A stretch of DNA of 64,000 bases from Rhodosporidiobolus odoratus (lineage: Eukaryota > Basidiomycota > Microbotryomycetes > Sporidiobolales > Sporidiobolaceae), in assembly GCA_034387635.1 (NCBI GenBank), contig JAOANU010000021.1, positions 248,001 to 312,000 on the forward strand, written 5' to 3'. How positions within the stretch are numbered: the stretch's first letter is position 1; every line of letters starts with the position of its first letter. Positions 22,418-35,395 of this stretch are shown here, one piece after another. The notes below the pieces were generated by a model that made no database searches, was not told the DNA's origin, and saw only the letters and a program-made list of their open reading frames with translations. The position numbers and the translations under genes are program-made.

Positions 22418-24984
22418 ATGTCACTTCCCTCAACTTCGCCTTCGCAAGCCATTCCTACAGCATCTCCTTCATCGAGCACCACAACTACAGCGTCACAAAC
22501 CCCGAGGTCGGGTCCGAGAACGCCGTTCTTGCAACCTTCTGCGTCTGAGTCATCCTCCACCCAAACCGAGTCTTCCTACCCTTCTTCTTCCGAGTCCTCC
22601 TATACCAAGCCAGTCCGGCCGCCTGGACGGCAGCCCCCTTCCGGAGTCCTGAGCCTCGACCACTGCTTCTTGCCCGGGCCCCCGTCCTTCCTGTCTTTCT
22701 CCAGCACCTTCCGCGAGTATAACCAGATCTTCGAAGCCTGGCTCAAGTCCGACTATGACCGTCTTGAAGCGCGAAGATGTTCTCCTCGACAGCTGTCGAG
22801 GAGATGCAGTCCAAGCAAGAAGGGCTTGACGCCATCGTTGCGCATGTCGAAGTTCCGGAGGCAACCCTCGAACTCGCTCAAGGTAACGGCGAAAGCCTCA
22901 TTGCTCTCCTCTATGCTCTGCAACCCGCTCCCGGCTACGATGCGTCGAGCGATACCTTTCCTGCCATTCCTCAGCCCGACTGGGCTCGTCTTTTCCACAG
23001 CGGGCAGTTTGCGCCCGGCATACCGCTCAGTCGCGGCAAGAGGGCTCTCGTGTCGTATCCCTCGGCGGTGAGGAGTAAAGCCATCTTTATCATGCTGCAT
23101 GTCGATGGGAAAGAGCTGTGCGTGACAAGTTTATCTCCTTTCCCCTTCGTCTGGTGCGTCCCGCAGGCGACTTGCAAGATCGGATGCTGACAGCGTTGGT
23201 CTTGGCTTCTGTTCAATCGTAGGAGGGGCACAGAGTCGTGCTGTCTTCTGACGGATCTTATCCTTTCAATCGCGAAACCGCGCCTCAGGCCACAGCTCAC
23301 ATTGGCGACTCCGAAGTGCTAGAAGAACAAGAACGCCTGCGGTTGCTGAGCATGCAAATATTGCGAGCATTGTCACGCCCGTGGGCCCAACCTACAGCTC
23401 CTTTCCACGCCGTCGATCTTACTCATCTGACTTCAATACAGTCGAACCTACAAAGAAACTCCTTCGCTGCAAGCGCTGCCTCGATCTCGGAAGGCAGGCG
23501 TCATGTTGCTCTGTGTGAGTCCTAGCAGCTTAATCCCTGTAATATCGGACAACATGCTGAACACGCTCGCCGTCCATAGGGAACATCAGAAGCTGTCGTG
23601 GTTTTCCTTAGATCATTCTGTTGACTTATCCGGTTGGCTGTTGACCTTCTTCTTTGTCACAGGCTGACTGGGCTCGACACCGGCGAAGAAGGGCGGCACA
23701 AACCTCGCTACCGATGCGCGGATCAGGAGCTCACCGCAACCCGCATCGTGGTATTCGACCTGCTTCAAGGATGCTCTTCCCTTGAACGAATGCCTCGCAT
23801 GCACATACCGGCAGCTTCTTCAGCGTCAGCTAACCGACTTTCCCAATGCTGTCTGGTCGGTCAGCTTGAGCGACCACATTCCCGATTACTCGGCCCTGCC
23901 TATCCGCCCTCCCTTCGACCTCAGCGACCTGAACCACGTCGAGAACGCGCAGAAACTGTACCTTCTGCGCTCTGCGACTCTTCAATGCCTGGGGAACATG
24001 GAGGAAGGATCGAGCACCGGCGTAGTCGTCCTCTTCGCTCGCGCGGCCACCTCGTCCACTGTCGCCACTGATGCCAACGACCGTCAAGAAGCGCGTCATC
24101 AAAAGATGAACAGCGACTTCGATAAGCTTTTCAACACCGCGGGACTCGAAGGCCAAGACAAACTCGCTCGACTTGCTGAACGCGAAATCGCGGATGGTAA
24201 CGGTGAGCGGCAGTGGGACATGCTGGGGGAGACCCTGAAGGCCTATGAGGAGACAAAGGGCGAGGTGTGCGTGTGCTGCCTCTCCGTCCGCCCTGCCGCA
24301 ACGGTCAAGCCGCTCGAGTGGCTGATCCGCTTCGCAACCTAGCTCGTCTGCTCTCCGCCTCGGTTCTTTCTTTCTCCAAAACTCCTTCGCACCCTCCTTC
24401 AACTCTAGCACGAGCCTGTCGTGGCAAAACGCTCACCTCTCGTCTGTTCCCGATGCGCTATGGATTATCGACTTGGCTTCTCCCCCACCTCGACCAAACC
24501 TCACCTCGGTTGAGATGTTGGATGTGTGTTGGAAGCCGTCGAAATCATCGAAAAGCCAGCAAATGATCCCGCTACGTGAGCCCGCTACTGACCCTACTAC
24601 CTAATTCGCCAATACTCACACTATAGTTGCGGTGTACGTCGCAGATCGCCCTACCTCGTGCTCGACCTCGTCTTTACACCCGATTCCTATTACGCCGTTC
24701 TTCCCTTCACCTATTCGTCCGCCAATCCGCCGTGGGTGCGCAAGTACCGCTTGATCGAAGCCGCCGTCGCTGCTACGCAGCCTCGCAAGCCGCGCACCGC
24801 CGTCGCCGCCCCTCAATCTTCTTCGGTTGAGAAGGTCACCTATGCAGCTTCTTCCGCCAAATCCGCTTCGAGCACCTCACCGAGAGAGTCAGCGTTCAGC
24901 AGCTCGGTACAGCAGTTCACGATCTCGATCAAGAAGGGAGAGGAGGAAGCACAGGTGGCAAAGTCTGCTACCTTGGACAGTTGA
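22418..24984 (+). CDS. unidentified protein with Ser/Thr-rich N terminus and cysteine pairs; exon joins unresolved
   Basis: Coding-like sequence with good codon bias covers this interval but changes frame several times. It begins MSLPSTSPSQAIPTASPSSS and continues through FREYNQIFEAWLKSDYDRLE (to about 22770). Without an intron that I can place, it goes on in another frame (VEEMQSKQEGLDAIVAH, PDWARLFHSGQFAPGIPL). An intron of about 100 nt (donor GTGACA after GKELC) leads to EGHRVVLSSDGSYPFN. Later pieces contain cysteine pairs (LLRCKRCLDLGRQASCC; CFKDALPLNECLACTYRQ), a helical block (LPIRPPFDLSDLNHVENAQK) and a C-terminal block (SPYLVLDLVFTPDSYYAVL) ending at 24984. I do not recognise the family. 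The CxxC pairs suggest metal binding but match no standard zinc-finger spacing. It may be an intact gene with introns I misplaced, or a partly decayed one. Confidence 0.45.
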
Positions 24985-26574
24985 AAGGCATGTGCCATTC
25001 TCTCCGTTCTCCGTTATCGGGTCGTGGTCTGGCCTCGCGCTCCAGGCTTCTCGCTGAAGAGGTTGTACTGCTGCCATCCTTCCTCGCTTGCCGGGTGGTT
25101 GCACATTCAGTCAGATTGGCAGAGATGGAGGTGTAGCGTACATACATTAGAATGGAGTGAAGGACCGCTTGTCCGCTTGGTTCACTTTCAGCTCGCTACC
25201 AGTTCCACCAAGTCACAAGGTACTCTACACGCTATGCCAAGGCTTGTGTGATGTCTGCGCTCTGGTCGTGAAGAGCCCAGCCCGGACCTCATTCTGAAAC
25301 TCTGTTCTTGCTTTGTAGACGTTGTCAACGCGCGTGTGCTCAGCATCAAGTCTGAGCGCGCCTCGTGCTGTATCGCAAGAAGACGCTGTGAGCGTACCGC
25401 TGAGAAGAGTTTGTCAGGAACAACCGAGTTCGCCCTTTTTCTGATTGTACAGCTACCCAAGCTTCGCTGTCAGGCGACCTTAGCAAGATTAGACGCTGGC
25501 GTGACTAAAGTGCTCATCTATCATCAAGATCTGTTGCTTCGCAGCAGTACACAGCTTGTACGTAGCAGGCGGCAGCAAATTTCGCATTGCGTTCTTCCCA
25601 AGTCACGAGCCAACGACAACTGGCGCTGAAGAGTAGGCCAGAACCGCAAAACTTCGGGTGCGAACAGGCTTCAATTTGGAAGAGAAGAAAAGATGAGGCG
25701 AACCAGCGATTCGGTCGTCATCTTCTCACACGGTGTAGTCTGGGTTGCAAGTCCTGTATCTCCGTCGTTCTTCTTTGGGGTCTCCGTCCCTCTCTCAGCT
25801 CTCGATCTGCCTATGGTACGGAGACTGGATATAACGCGCCGCGCGAGGCACTATCGGTAAGGTACTTTGCGCTGCGAAAGATAAATAAGAATATATTGGG
25901 TCCAAAGAAGAATTACGACGCCAGACTGTCCACAGTGAGCGGGATATGAGCTTGGCAAAGTCAGGCTGGGGAAGTTGCGTCGAGTCTTTGTACGTCAAAC
26001 TTTGCAGCCTAATGTCGCGTTCTTCGACATTGAGCGGCCGTTCGGCGTCTGCCATCACCATATTCTGTGAGATCTACGACTTCTTCTGCGCGACCGTCTC
26101 CCGACGCCTTCGCACACTCGGACAGCTCTTGCGTTTTTTTTTTGACCTTCTCAGGCTTGACTTTGGTATTCTCTTTGAGGCGAACTGCTGACACTCTGCT
26201 CTCAGCGTCAATGGCGGGTCGTAACCTGACTGCGAGACCTCTGATTTGAATCAGCGGCTCAACAGGAAGGAAGAGCCGGAGGCTGCAGTCAGGCGTGTAG
26301 CTCTCCCTTCGAAGAGCCCTCCTCTCTTGTCTGCCTCGTCTTCGTCTTGTAAGTCAGCGGCGAGTCTCTCAGCGGCCTCGGACGGGTATCGCTGCAGGGT
26401 GAGCCGTTGGCGTCATTCTCATGGCGCCTTCGCCGCCTCCTGACCCGCTTCTCTTTGCTCCTATTGCCCGCTCCCTCTCCATCAGAACTCTTGTCTGTCT
26501 ATTCATCTCAGTCGGCTCCCAAGTCTCACAGCACCCTATAAGAAGCGACCGTGGAAGAACACGACTGAGCTGGC
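24985..26574. other. gene-poor stretch, possible small minus-strand gene
   Basis: About 1.6 kb with weak coding signals. At 26400-26010 on the minus strand two pieces look spliced: RYPSEAAERLAADLQDEDE (frame closing near 26245) and a Lys/Glu-rich piece, SAVRLKENTKVKPEKVKKK, ending at 26009. I could not join them into one model with a start codon, and they match no family I know. From 24985 to about 25900 nothing is recognisable. Confidence 0.3.
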
Positions 26575-28626
26575 TTACTCGTCCCGCTCGTCTTCCTCTA
26601 AACCGTCCACCGCCTCCGAGAAAAGAAAGTCCACCGAGTCAGAGACGCTGATACCAATACTCTTGAGATAGTCGTCGTTCCTGTCGGTATACCACATCGG
26701 TCAGGATTGCATGCCAGGAGCCGCGAAACAGCAAATCAGCGAAGCAGAAGGGAAAAGAAGGAAACGTACCAAAACCGACTGACATGCCTCGCACCCGAAT
26801 CGCACAGAATCGTCACAATTCGTCGACCCCGGCCTTTGAGACCCCATTTCCGAGCCAGTCGTACACAGGCGACGAGGTTGACGGCTGAGGAAGATCCGAG
26901 GAAAAGGCCGTCATGAAGGGCGACATGACGGGCCATAGCGACCGCTTCGGCATCCGTTACGCTAAGACAATTGGCTGAGTACCTAGCCAGAAATGGGACG
27001 AAGGAAGCTAAGCTTACCGGATTGCGTCGTCGATGAGAGGAAGGGCTTGGGCGAGGTTGCGTGTGATGCGATTGAGACCGATTCCTTCAACAACCTGCGG
27101 ATTGAAGTCTCACGTGAAGAAGGGCCTCCGGGAACTTCAACGTGGGAAGGTGGGACGCACCGTATCAACCTGATACCGCCGTCTTTTGCCTTCCGACTCC
27201 GTTTCAGCATACATCACTCCGTCATGGATCTGCTCGAAAAGTCGTGAGCGACCTGAGATGTCTTGCCGAGAGCGTTGACCGACTCACCTTGTGATAAAGA
27301 CCGCTCCCTTGCGGATCTGCCAAGACCACCACGCACCTCCCCTCCGTTCTCTCCTTGAGCACTTTACCGCACCCTGCAATCGTACCACCCGTCCCTGCAC
27401 CGCTCACAAAGCCGTCTACCATCCCAGCAGTTTGGTTCCAGATCTCGACTGCGGTCCCCTGCTCGTGAGCACGGAGGTTGGACAAGTTTTCGAATTGGTC
27501 GGCAAAGATACCGCGTGGGGGATCGGTGTACGCGTCTGTGTCTCGTGGCGGCGTAGAGCGTGGTGTAGTCGCGGTAGATGGGGAGGGCGCGGGACCGGAG
27601 GTGACGAGCAGATCAGGGGCGGGGTGGCCATCTTGAAGATCAGGGTCGGGAGAGACGGAACGAGGAGTTCGGGAGGGAGATGAGGCGCTGGTAGTAGACA
27701 CGAGGGTATCCTTGCCGAACTCGAGAGCACGCTGACGTGCGAGGTTGACATAGTGCCGACGGTCGACGATACTTACGCTTCGAACCGGTTCGACTTCGGC
27801 GCCTAGAATTCGCAGCATCTGGATCTTCTCTTTGGCCACGTCATCCGGGAGGATGATATCTGCGAGGACTGCATGAGGAAACCGACAGTGTGCTAAGACG
27901 AGGGACCGCGACTTACGGGCAGAGTACCCTCGTGCACGCGCTATGCCTGCTATCGAGATGCCAGTACTGCCAGAGGTGCCTTCGAAGATGCACGAGCCGG
28001 TATGCGGATGTATGAGGCCCTCTGCCTCCGCTTGCTGAATGACTGCAGGGAGACAAGCCGGAATTAGGTCGTGTTTGCGGGAAGGAAGGAGAAGAGAAGG
28101 CTTACTCTGCAATGACACTCGATCCTTGACCGAGCCGAATGGGTTCAAGTATTCGCATTTACCCTGCAGTATGCACGCCCGTCAGTAAGAACACACGGCG
28201 TAAAGGACACGCCGACGAAGGTTATCGAGACTGGTCTGACGAACTAGAATCTCAACGCCTAGAGCGTCACTTAGCGAATTGACGCGCACGAGGGGCGTGT
28301 TGCCTACGCAAGAAGGGGGTCAGCGTATTCTGTAGGGTAGAATTCTAGGGAACGGACTCACCGATCAAGGCTTCAATGCCCGGAACCACTTCATCACTCC
28401 TTATCTCGACCGTGCGCTTTTCAGCTCGCCTGGCCATACTACGTTTCCATGCATCGAATGCGTACAAGGCGAGTCCGGTCAAGGATAGTGACAGCGAGAC
28501 GCCCAAAGTGAGTCCGAGGACGAGGGAGCGGTTACCACCCAACTTGGAAGGGCGCAGCCACCAGGGTAGTGGGAGGGCCTGAAGAACATGTCGGAGAGAG
28601 TAGGGGAGCAATGCATTAGATGGCAT
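26575..28626 (-). CDS. MCY1: cysteine synthase-like PLP enzyme with N-terminal membrane segment (Mcy1 type)
   Basis: Fold-type II PLP enzyme of the O-acetylserine sulfhydrylase / cystathionine beta-synthase superfamily. The first exon encodes a transmembrane helix (LVLGLTLGVSLSLSLTGLAL), as in the yeast mitochondrial outer-membrane protein Mcy1. After it come NTPLVRVNSLSDALG, the PLP-lysine motif YLNPFGSVKDR, the phosphate/substrate loop FEGTSGSTGISIAG, FVSGAGTGGTIAGCGKVL, and LFLGSSSAVNLVACVRLA. The C terminus, recovered across the last intron, reads SRFWNDDYLKSIGI and ends EDERDE at 26575. Between the catalytic halves (about 27520-27720) is a Pro/Thr/Ser/Asp-rich insert (roughly 70 residues) not expected in the core fold, next to FADQFENLSN. 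Cysteine synthesis from O-acetylserine is inferred from the family; the physiological substrate of Mcy1 proteins is less certain. Confidence 0.85.
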
Positions 28627-28915
28627 AGTAACTGCGACGTCGAGACGAGAAGCGCAAAGGCTGACGGAGGGAAGTGTTCCAGTGACCGCGACAAACACAA
28701 GCTGGACTGCCCCCAATGTATACTACTGATACAATACGAACAGCAGAACGATCGCACTAAGGCGTCGTATGAGAATTCGAAACGGACTGCGAAAATCCTT
28801 ATTTGCAACATTACAACATCTTTTCTATGTGGCTCGAGGGATAACTCGTTTTGTTGGAGAGGGACAGCGACGCCGAAACGCGCGAATGAAGGATCGTACG
28901 AAGGGTGTCTCAGGC

Positions 28916-31900
28916 TTACATGATCTGCCGGCAAAGCGGGCATGTCGAGCCTGCGACAAAAGAGGATATCAAGAACGGTAAGTTACCGACGAGAAACCAA
29001 TCAGAAGCGGCCATCTAGGCTGAGAGGCGTACCGTGAGACGTCTGGAACCACTGTCGTCACAAAAGCGAGGTTGGTCAGCTCAACAGTCTCGGGTTTTCC
29101 GGGATGAACTCGAAACGTACCTTGTACAGACAACCAGCATGGAACGTGTTCTGGCACGTTTTGCTGCGCATTCACAGACCAGAGTGAGCTCAGCGAATAG
29201 TCTTCCTAAATAGAGAACACGCAGCACGTACCAAGACTTGGTCGGCAGCGAACGGTCGATGGTACTGACGGTCGAGTAACAGATCGCACATGCTTCCTGA
29301 CCTTCGAAGTGCGCCTCGACGTTGCGCTTGAAGAGTACGATCGAGTCGACAACGTTGGTGCCCTGTGCAAGTCACCAGATCAGCTTAGTCTTGCGCACCG
29401 GGCAGAATGTCAAAGGTCAGGAAAAGGAACGCACCTGAGCCGCCTGCTGCATTCCCAGCAGCCAAGCCCTCCACTGCTTATCCGTCACTCCAACCTTTCT
29501 CACGTCCTTAACCTCCACTGCCGCAAGCGGATACTCGCTCGGCAACCTGATCCCGATCTCCATACTTTCCTCATCAACCACAAACACCACCTTGACCTCA
29601 CTTCCATTCGCAGCAACCTTGACGCTGAAGTCGTCATTGTCGCGGAGTTGCTTGCCAACCGAAGCGGTAGGATCCCGCAAGGAGGCGAGTTCGTTAGCGA
29701 CGAGAAGCGGGGAGAAGTGGCGGGAGGTGAAGGATTGAATGGTCCGGGAGAGGGCGAGGTTCTGAAGGGACGTCCAGTAGGAGCGGATGACTGCCGGGAC
29801 GACTTGCAGGGCGCGGTGATAGACGTGCGCGGCGAAGATGGGGAGGGTAAGCGGGGAAGGAGCAAAGTCTGTGACGACGCAAAGATGCGAGGTGAGCCTT
29901 ATGTTAGATGCAGAGGGCACAGGCGCAACTTACATTCGAGGTGGAAATCATTGATCGACCAAGGTGCAAGATCAAAAGGCCTTGTGCGATCATTTATGGC
30001 GAGAAGGTTGAAGAGCGAGGGTAGGAGGGAAACCTGGACGAGATCGAGGTTCCGGAGTTGTTCAACGTAGGCGCTTCGAATACGAGGAGACTGTGTCCAT
30101 ATCAAAAATTGTCAATCGCCCGTCAGTAGACGGCCCTAAAGAGTATAAGAGGGAAAAAGCAATCGTACGGCATTGTCGAAGAAAGCGAAGGTTGTCATCC
30201 AGGCAAAGAGGTACGACGTAGCCTACGGAAGACAGACAAGTTAGCAACGACAACGCTGGCAAGCTTGGGGACGTGGATGCTACCTTCTCAGCCTCGTCGC
30301 CCTCCCTCAGCGGCTCCTGAAGAAGTCTAAGCAACTCGGTTGGGAACTCGATGACAACTTGCTCCTGTTCAGCCTCGAGCTCAGTCTCGACGACGAGACT
30401 TGAGACGTGCTGAGTGATGATGCGGCGGAGGAGATCGTATGACGACAGCTGGGCGGCGAGGGATGGGTCACGCAGAAGACGAAGGAGCTGCATAGGAGGC
30501 ATGATAGTGTGAGCCGCAGCTGCCTGGAATGGGTGGAACGGATATGGCGAACCTGATCAAAAGACTTCTCCATATTTAGCAATCTCGGAGGTAGGTCCTT
30601 GACCAGTTGCGCCATAGTCTCAACAACGATCGCGCGAGGTTGATCAAGACCGGCGAAAGCTGTCACGCAGAGAAGATCGTCAGTATCGTCGCGTTAGGCG
30701 GGGCGAAAGAAAAAAGCGCACTAGGTCTAGACACAAACGCCTCCAGCACGATCTCCACGCAAGCCTCGACACGCTTCTTTGCCGTCTCTCTCAATTCAGC
30801 ATTCGCAGACGACAACTCCTTGATGAGCGCGAGGAGCTTGCAAGAGTGGTAGGTTGTTGGAAGGGTCGAGGGCTCGGCCCAATCGGCAGACTGCGCGATG
30901 CGATATCGAAAAAAAAAAACACCCACGAGAGACGAACGGTGAGCCCATACAAAGGAGAATAGGACAGGCCAGGATAGACGGGTAAGGACAAGAAGAAGGA
31001 GAAAACCACGAGCGCACCTCAAGATTACTTTCGATCAAATCAAACATACTCTCCCAATGACTCCCCGACAAATCCTGCACAATCGGCGCCAACTGCCCCA
31101 TCAACTCCATCACGCCCGCCTGAATCTCCTCTGGCAAACCTTCATCGCTCGCGATCCATTGCTGTACTGCGCGGAGGAGGAACATGGCTCGTTGTTGAGG
31201 GAGGAAGATGATCGGTTCGTCGAGGGCTGGAGCGGTAGATAGAAGCTGTTGCAGGAGTGGGAAAGCGCGAGCTTCCAACTGTGCCGAACGCAAGCCGGAG
31301 AGGAGGGAGGCCAGCTCGGATTGGTAGCGCGTGAAGCGAGGGGTTTCGAGCAAGATCGGTTTAACGGCGAGAAGGATGGCCGAGGCGAGGTCAGGCACTG
31401 CTTGCCGGTTTCATCAGTAGAAAAGGTCAGTATATACCAGAGGATAGGTGGAAGGGCGAGACGTACCAGTCTGCAACATCCCCGCTAAAGCCAACCACCT
31501 CTCCGCCTCCGCCCTCCCTTCCTCCTCTCCTCCATCGCCTGCGTACCTCAATACCTTGCCCAGCACACTTCTGACCGCCCGCGCAGCCGCCACCTTCCTT
31601 CCCGTGTTCTCGGAGTCCTTCGCGAGAGTGAACAGCTTGACCAGGGTGACGAGAACCGCATCGTCCTCCTCCTCTGTCTGCGGCGACTTCGCGGTGGAAG
31701 GAGAGACAGAGCGTAGACGAGCGATCGCAGCAGCATGCCACCCCACGTTCTCACCCAACCCATTCGCCAAACTAGATAACAAATAACTGCTCGCCCCACC
31801 CGCAGCTTCTCCAACCCTCTTAAGCACCTCATCCTGCACCTCGGGGCCGAAGAACCCCCCGTTTCCGTGCGCGTGAGAGGGAGAAGAGGGGGAGGCGAGT

Positions 31901-34900
31901 TGATCTGAAGCGGATTGGGAGAGGATCAGGAGGTACGGTAAGGACCAGGAGGATTGGCGAAGAAGGGAATGGTCACGGGCGGAGAGTTCGAGGAGGGCGA
32001 CCAGGGCTCGCGAGAGCGGAGTGAGGGAGGCGGCGTCCACCTTGACAGCGGACAAAGGCGACGGCGATGAGGACGTCGACGATGACAGGGGAACGAGCGG
32101 GTCGAGGATGGCGAGTGCAGGTGGCGGAATTGAGAGAACCGCCTCGTCGAAGAGCTGGTCGATCTTCGCCTTTTCCGGCAGGACCAACCCTAGCTCCACT
32201 CCTTCAAGCCCCGCCTCAGCCGCCGCTTCGACCAATTCAACCGAGCTAGCCCTGCAACCCGCATCGCCGATCCTCTCCCTAACCGTCTCCTGAACCTGCT
32301 GCACCACCCTCTTCCTATCCGCCTTGAGCACAGCTTGGAATGCCTGTTCCGCCGCGAAGACCGCTTCAGCCGGAACATAGATTCCTTTGTCCTCGAGCCT
32401 AATAGTCGGTAAAAGGTAGGCCACATCGAATAGCGCTACCGGAGCTGCTGCCAGACGCGAGTCTGGCGTGGTCTGGCACGCATGAGCGAAGAGGGCAGTA
32501 GGCGCGACGAGCGCGTCAAGGTCAGGCGGGGCGGTCCAGCTGCTCCTGAAGGCGTCTGCTACGGGCTCCGAAAGGGCCTCAGCAGCCGCCTCGAGGATCT
32601 TGCGCGGTAGCTCGGATGAGGCAAGCGGAGCGGGGTCGGCAAGGACGCGTTGTAGGAGGGTAAGGTCTGCGGAGGTGTGGTGGGGGGGAGAGGAGAGGAC
32701 TGAGGCGCAGAGGGTGGTTAGGTAGTCGTCTTGTTGAGCGGAAGTGAGCGATGAGGCAAGAGTGGAAGGGAGGGCGTCGAGGAGGGTCAGGAGGGTCGAG
32801 GGAGACGGCGCGGCGGGTGTGAAGAGAGTTGACCAGATCTTGTCCCTCGTTTCGTCTTTGGCCGAGGAGAGGTGCACGATGAAAAGGCGTAGCGCAGCGG
32901 GGGAGGAGGAGATAAGGGGAGGAAGGCGAGTTAGGGAGAGTTCGTCCAGGTGTGCCCGCGTCGTCGAATCCTGGGAGACGCTTTCAAGCCCTTGCACCTC
33001 GCCAAGGAATACAAGCAGAGCCTCCTTCCTCTCCGCCACCAGCTGCTCCCCCTTCAACTCATTCGACGCAGCCTCGACGCTCTGCCTCGCCAACTCCTCA
33101 GCACCCGCCTTGACCTTCTCCTGCCTGCTTGTGCAAAGCGGTCCCAACGCCCCACCCAGCGCCTCAAGCGACCCATCTGCACCACTTCCGTCCGCCAACC
33201 CAAACACGCTCAACGCCGCTCCCCTCATTTCCGCCCAAACCGACTCAAACGCCATTTCATCCTTGACCGCCAGCCTCGAAATCAACTGGTCCACCTCGAG
33301 CGGAACTCTAGTCAACCCCACGAGAATCTTGACTTCTGCCCCTTCTTGTCCGCCCAAACCAAGGTAACTCTTCCAAACCCTCCTCGCAACCCACTCCACC
33401 AAGAAATCCTTCCTCTCCCCCTCTCCCTGCCCCTCGAACTTGACCGCCTCAAACCCAACACACTCCAGCAGACCCGCAATCCACCCATTCACCCCACTCT
33501 TCCCCCCCACCGCAGCCGTCAATCCTCTCGAATCCTTCGCAGCCCAGAAGGCTTCAAACACATCTCCGAGAGCGGAGGGAGTAGGTGGGAGGATGGAGGA
33601 TGGGAGGGTGGAGAGGAGGAGGAGGATTGTAGGGTAGAGGGAGGGGTGGAGGGAGCAGGAGGTGCGAAGGTGGGTTAGGAGGAGGGAGAGGGTTGGTGAG
33701 GGAGAAGGGGAGGGGGCGATCTGATCCGTTTCGGATTCGACTTGGTCGTCGTTGTCGGAAGTAGGCGGTGCTGGGGTTGAAGAGGAAGAGGAAGCGAGGA
33801 CCGAATCGGCCAGGGTCCACGCTTGGGGGTAACCTGCGAGAATGCGGACCAAGTCAGGAAGGACCTTCTATGCCGCACTGACACGAGAGAGTGGAGAAAC
33901 AAGAGGATCGCAGCCGAAAAAGGGAAGGAAGACGTACGGCGCAAGAACGCGATCACTCCAGCCCACCCCTCCTCTTCACTCCAACAATTAGCCAAAACCT
34001 TGACCGCAACAGTTCTCAACCTCCTCTCCCTGTCGTTGTCCTCCTCCTCCTCTCCTTCCGTACCTTCCTCCTCCTCTCCTTGTCCATCTCCAGCCTTGAC
34101 AATGACAGCAGGGAGGATGAGGATCTCCTCCTCCCTCCTTCCCACCAGCGCCTCAAGCATCTCATAAACCGCCCTCCTGACCATCTCAGGCTGTTCAGCA
34201 TGTTTCACCCCCAAACGTCTCACATCTCCCTCAGCTCGTTCGACGAGACTCCACAACTCATCGCCAAGTAGAGTTTCAATGATTCCCTCGGACAGGGGGA
34301 GGGGAGTGGGTAGGGTTCGAAGGAGGTGGGCGAGGGTTAGGAGAGCGGAGGTGGAGAGGAAGGAAGGATCTTCAGGTTCCAAGGTCAGAGTGTCGGTTCC
34401 AGATGTGGTTGGCGAAGGTGAAGAAGAAAGGACGAGCGAGAGAGCAAATCCGGCGATGGATTCCGCTTGTTCAGTGAGATCGATTCCTTCCCGTTCTCCC
34501 TCTTCTTCTTCTTGTTCTCCTTCTGCGGGCTGTTGCTCCTCCGCCCCAGCACTTTTCCCATCGATGGCGCCAGCAGAAGTGGGAGGGGGGAGCTGCACGC
34601 TGTCCCAGCCGCGTTTGGCTTCCCTCCTCACGCCCCTGTCGGTATCCCAGGCACTGACCGCCCATGCACCAACGTAGTGGGCTTGCTCGACCCAAACAGG
34701 GGCGAGGAGGGCGGAACGAGTCTGGGTGAAGAGGGCGGTAGGGGCTGCGGTGCGAGACGAGGACGCGCCAAGGAGGAGGGAGTGGAGGGCGTGGACGGAA
34801 AGGCGTAGGCGACGGGAGGGATGGAGGGAAAGTCGAGGGAAGTGATGTGCCTTTGTTATAGACCGGGAGTCAGCCAAGCAGACCAAGGTGAAAAAGAGCC

Positions 34901-35395
34901 AGGCAAGAGAGAGCATGGACGAACCCAAACTGCCATAGCCTCAATTACGCCTTCCTCGCGCATCTCCCTCTCCCAGTCTTGCCCCTCGCCTTCATCCGAC
35001 ATTCTCACCGTCTCCTTGACCCATTGCTCGAGTCCTTCGACTCCCTTGGCGACGGTCGCTTCATCCTTTTTGTGCAACCTCCTCAACACGACCACCAATT
35101 CGGGATCGACCACGGAACCCTTGCCGGCGCCGATGATGTAGACGTCGACTGGATCTGGTGCACCTTTGGGCGGAGGCGGGGGCGGAGTGTAAGATTTGAT
35201 CTTGGGAGCAAAGCGATCGCGTTTCTCTTTCTTGTTGGCTTTCTTCTGACCCCGCTGAGCGGGACCGGTGGTTTTCGAAGCGGCTTCTAGTGCGGCTTGT
35301 TGTTGGTCCTGGTCGTCTCCGCCTTGTCTCTTTGCTTGCTTTGCGGCGTGCTTTTTGCGGGTGGCCGATGATGCGCTACTTTTGGCTTTGGCCAT
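28916..35395 (-). CDS. LTN1: E3 ubiquitin-protein ligase Listerin (Ltn1/Rkr1)
   Basis: Ribosome-associated quality control ligase: it ubiquitinates nascent chains stalled on 60S subunits, with Rqc2 and Cdc48. The start at 35395 gives the typical basic N terminus (MAKAKSSASSATRKKHAAKQ) and the ELVVVLRRLHKKDEATV segment. A long HEAT-like helical middle includes one exon of about 2.4 kb (33852-31414). The C-terminal RING variant, assembled over three introns, reads EACAICYSTVSTIDRSLP, CKTCQNTFHAGCLYKWF and STCPLCRQIM, with the stop at 28916. This gives the expected C4HC3 ligands in the order CxxC...CxxC...HxxC...CxxC. The predicted length is roughly 1,800 residues, in the family range. The upstream gene NOP16 is divergent, so two ribosome-biology genes share a 578-bp intergenic region. 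Confidence 0.95.

Noticed and set aside
30904..30916. A-run inside LTN1, possible frameshift or poly(A) retrocopy mark
   Set aside because: It lies within an intron next to a GT donor; a T/A-rich intron end explains it.
32950..33678. 242-codon plus-strand ORF, Arg/Gln/Pro-rich
   Set aside because: Shadow of the large LTN1 exon on the minus strand.
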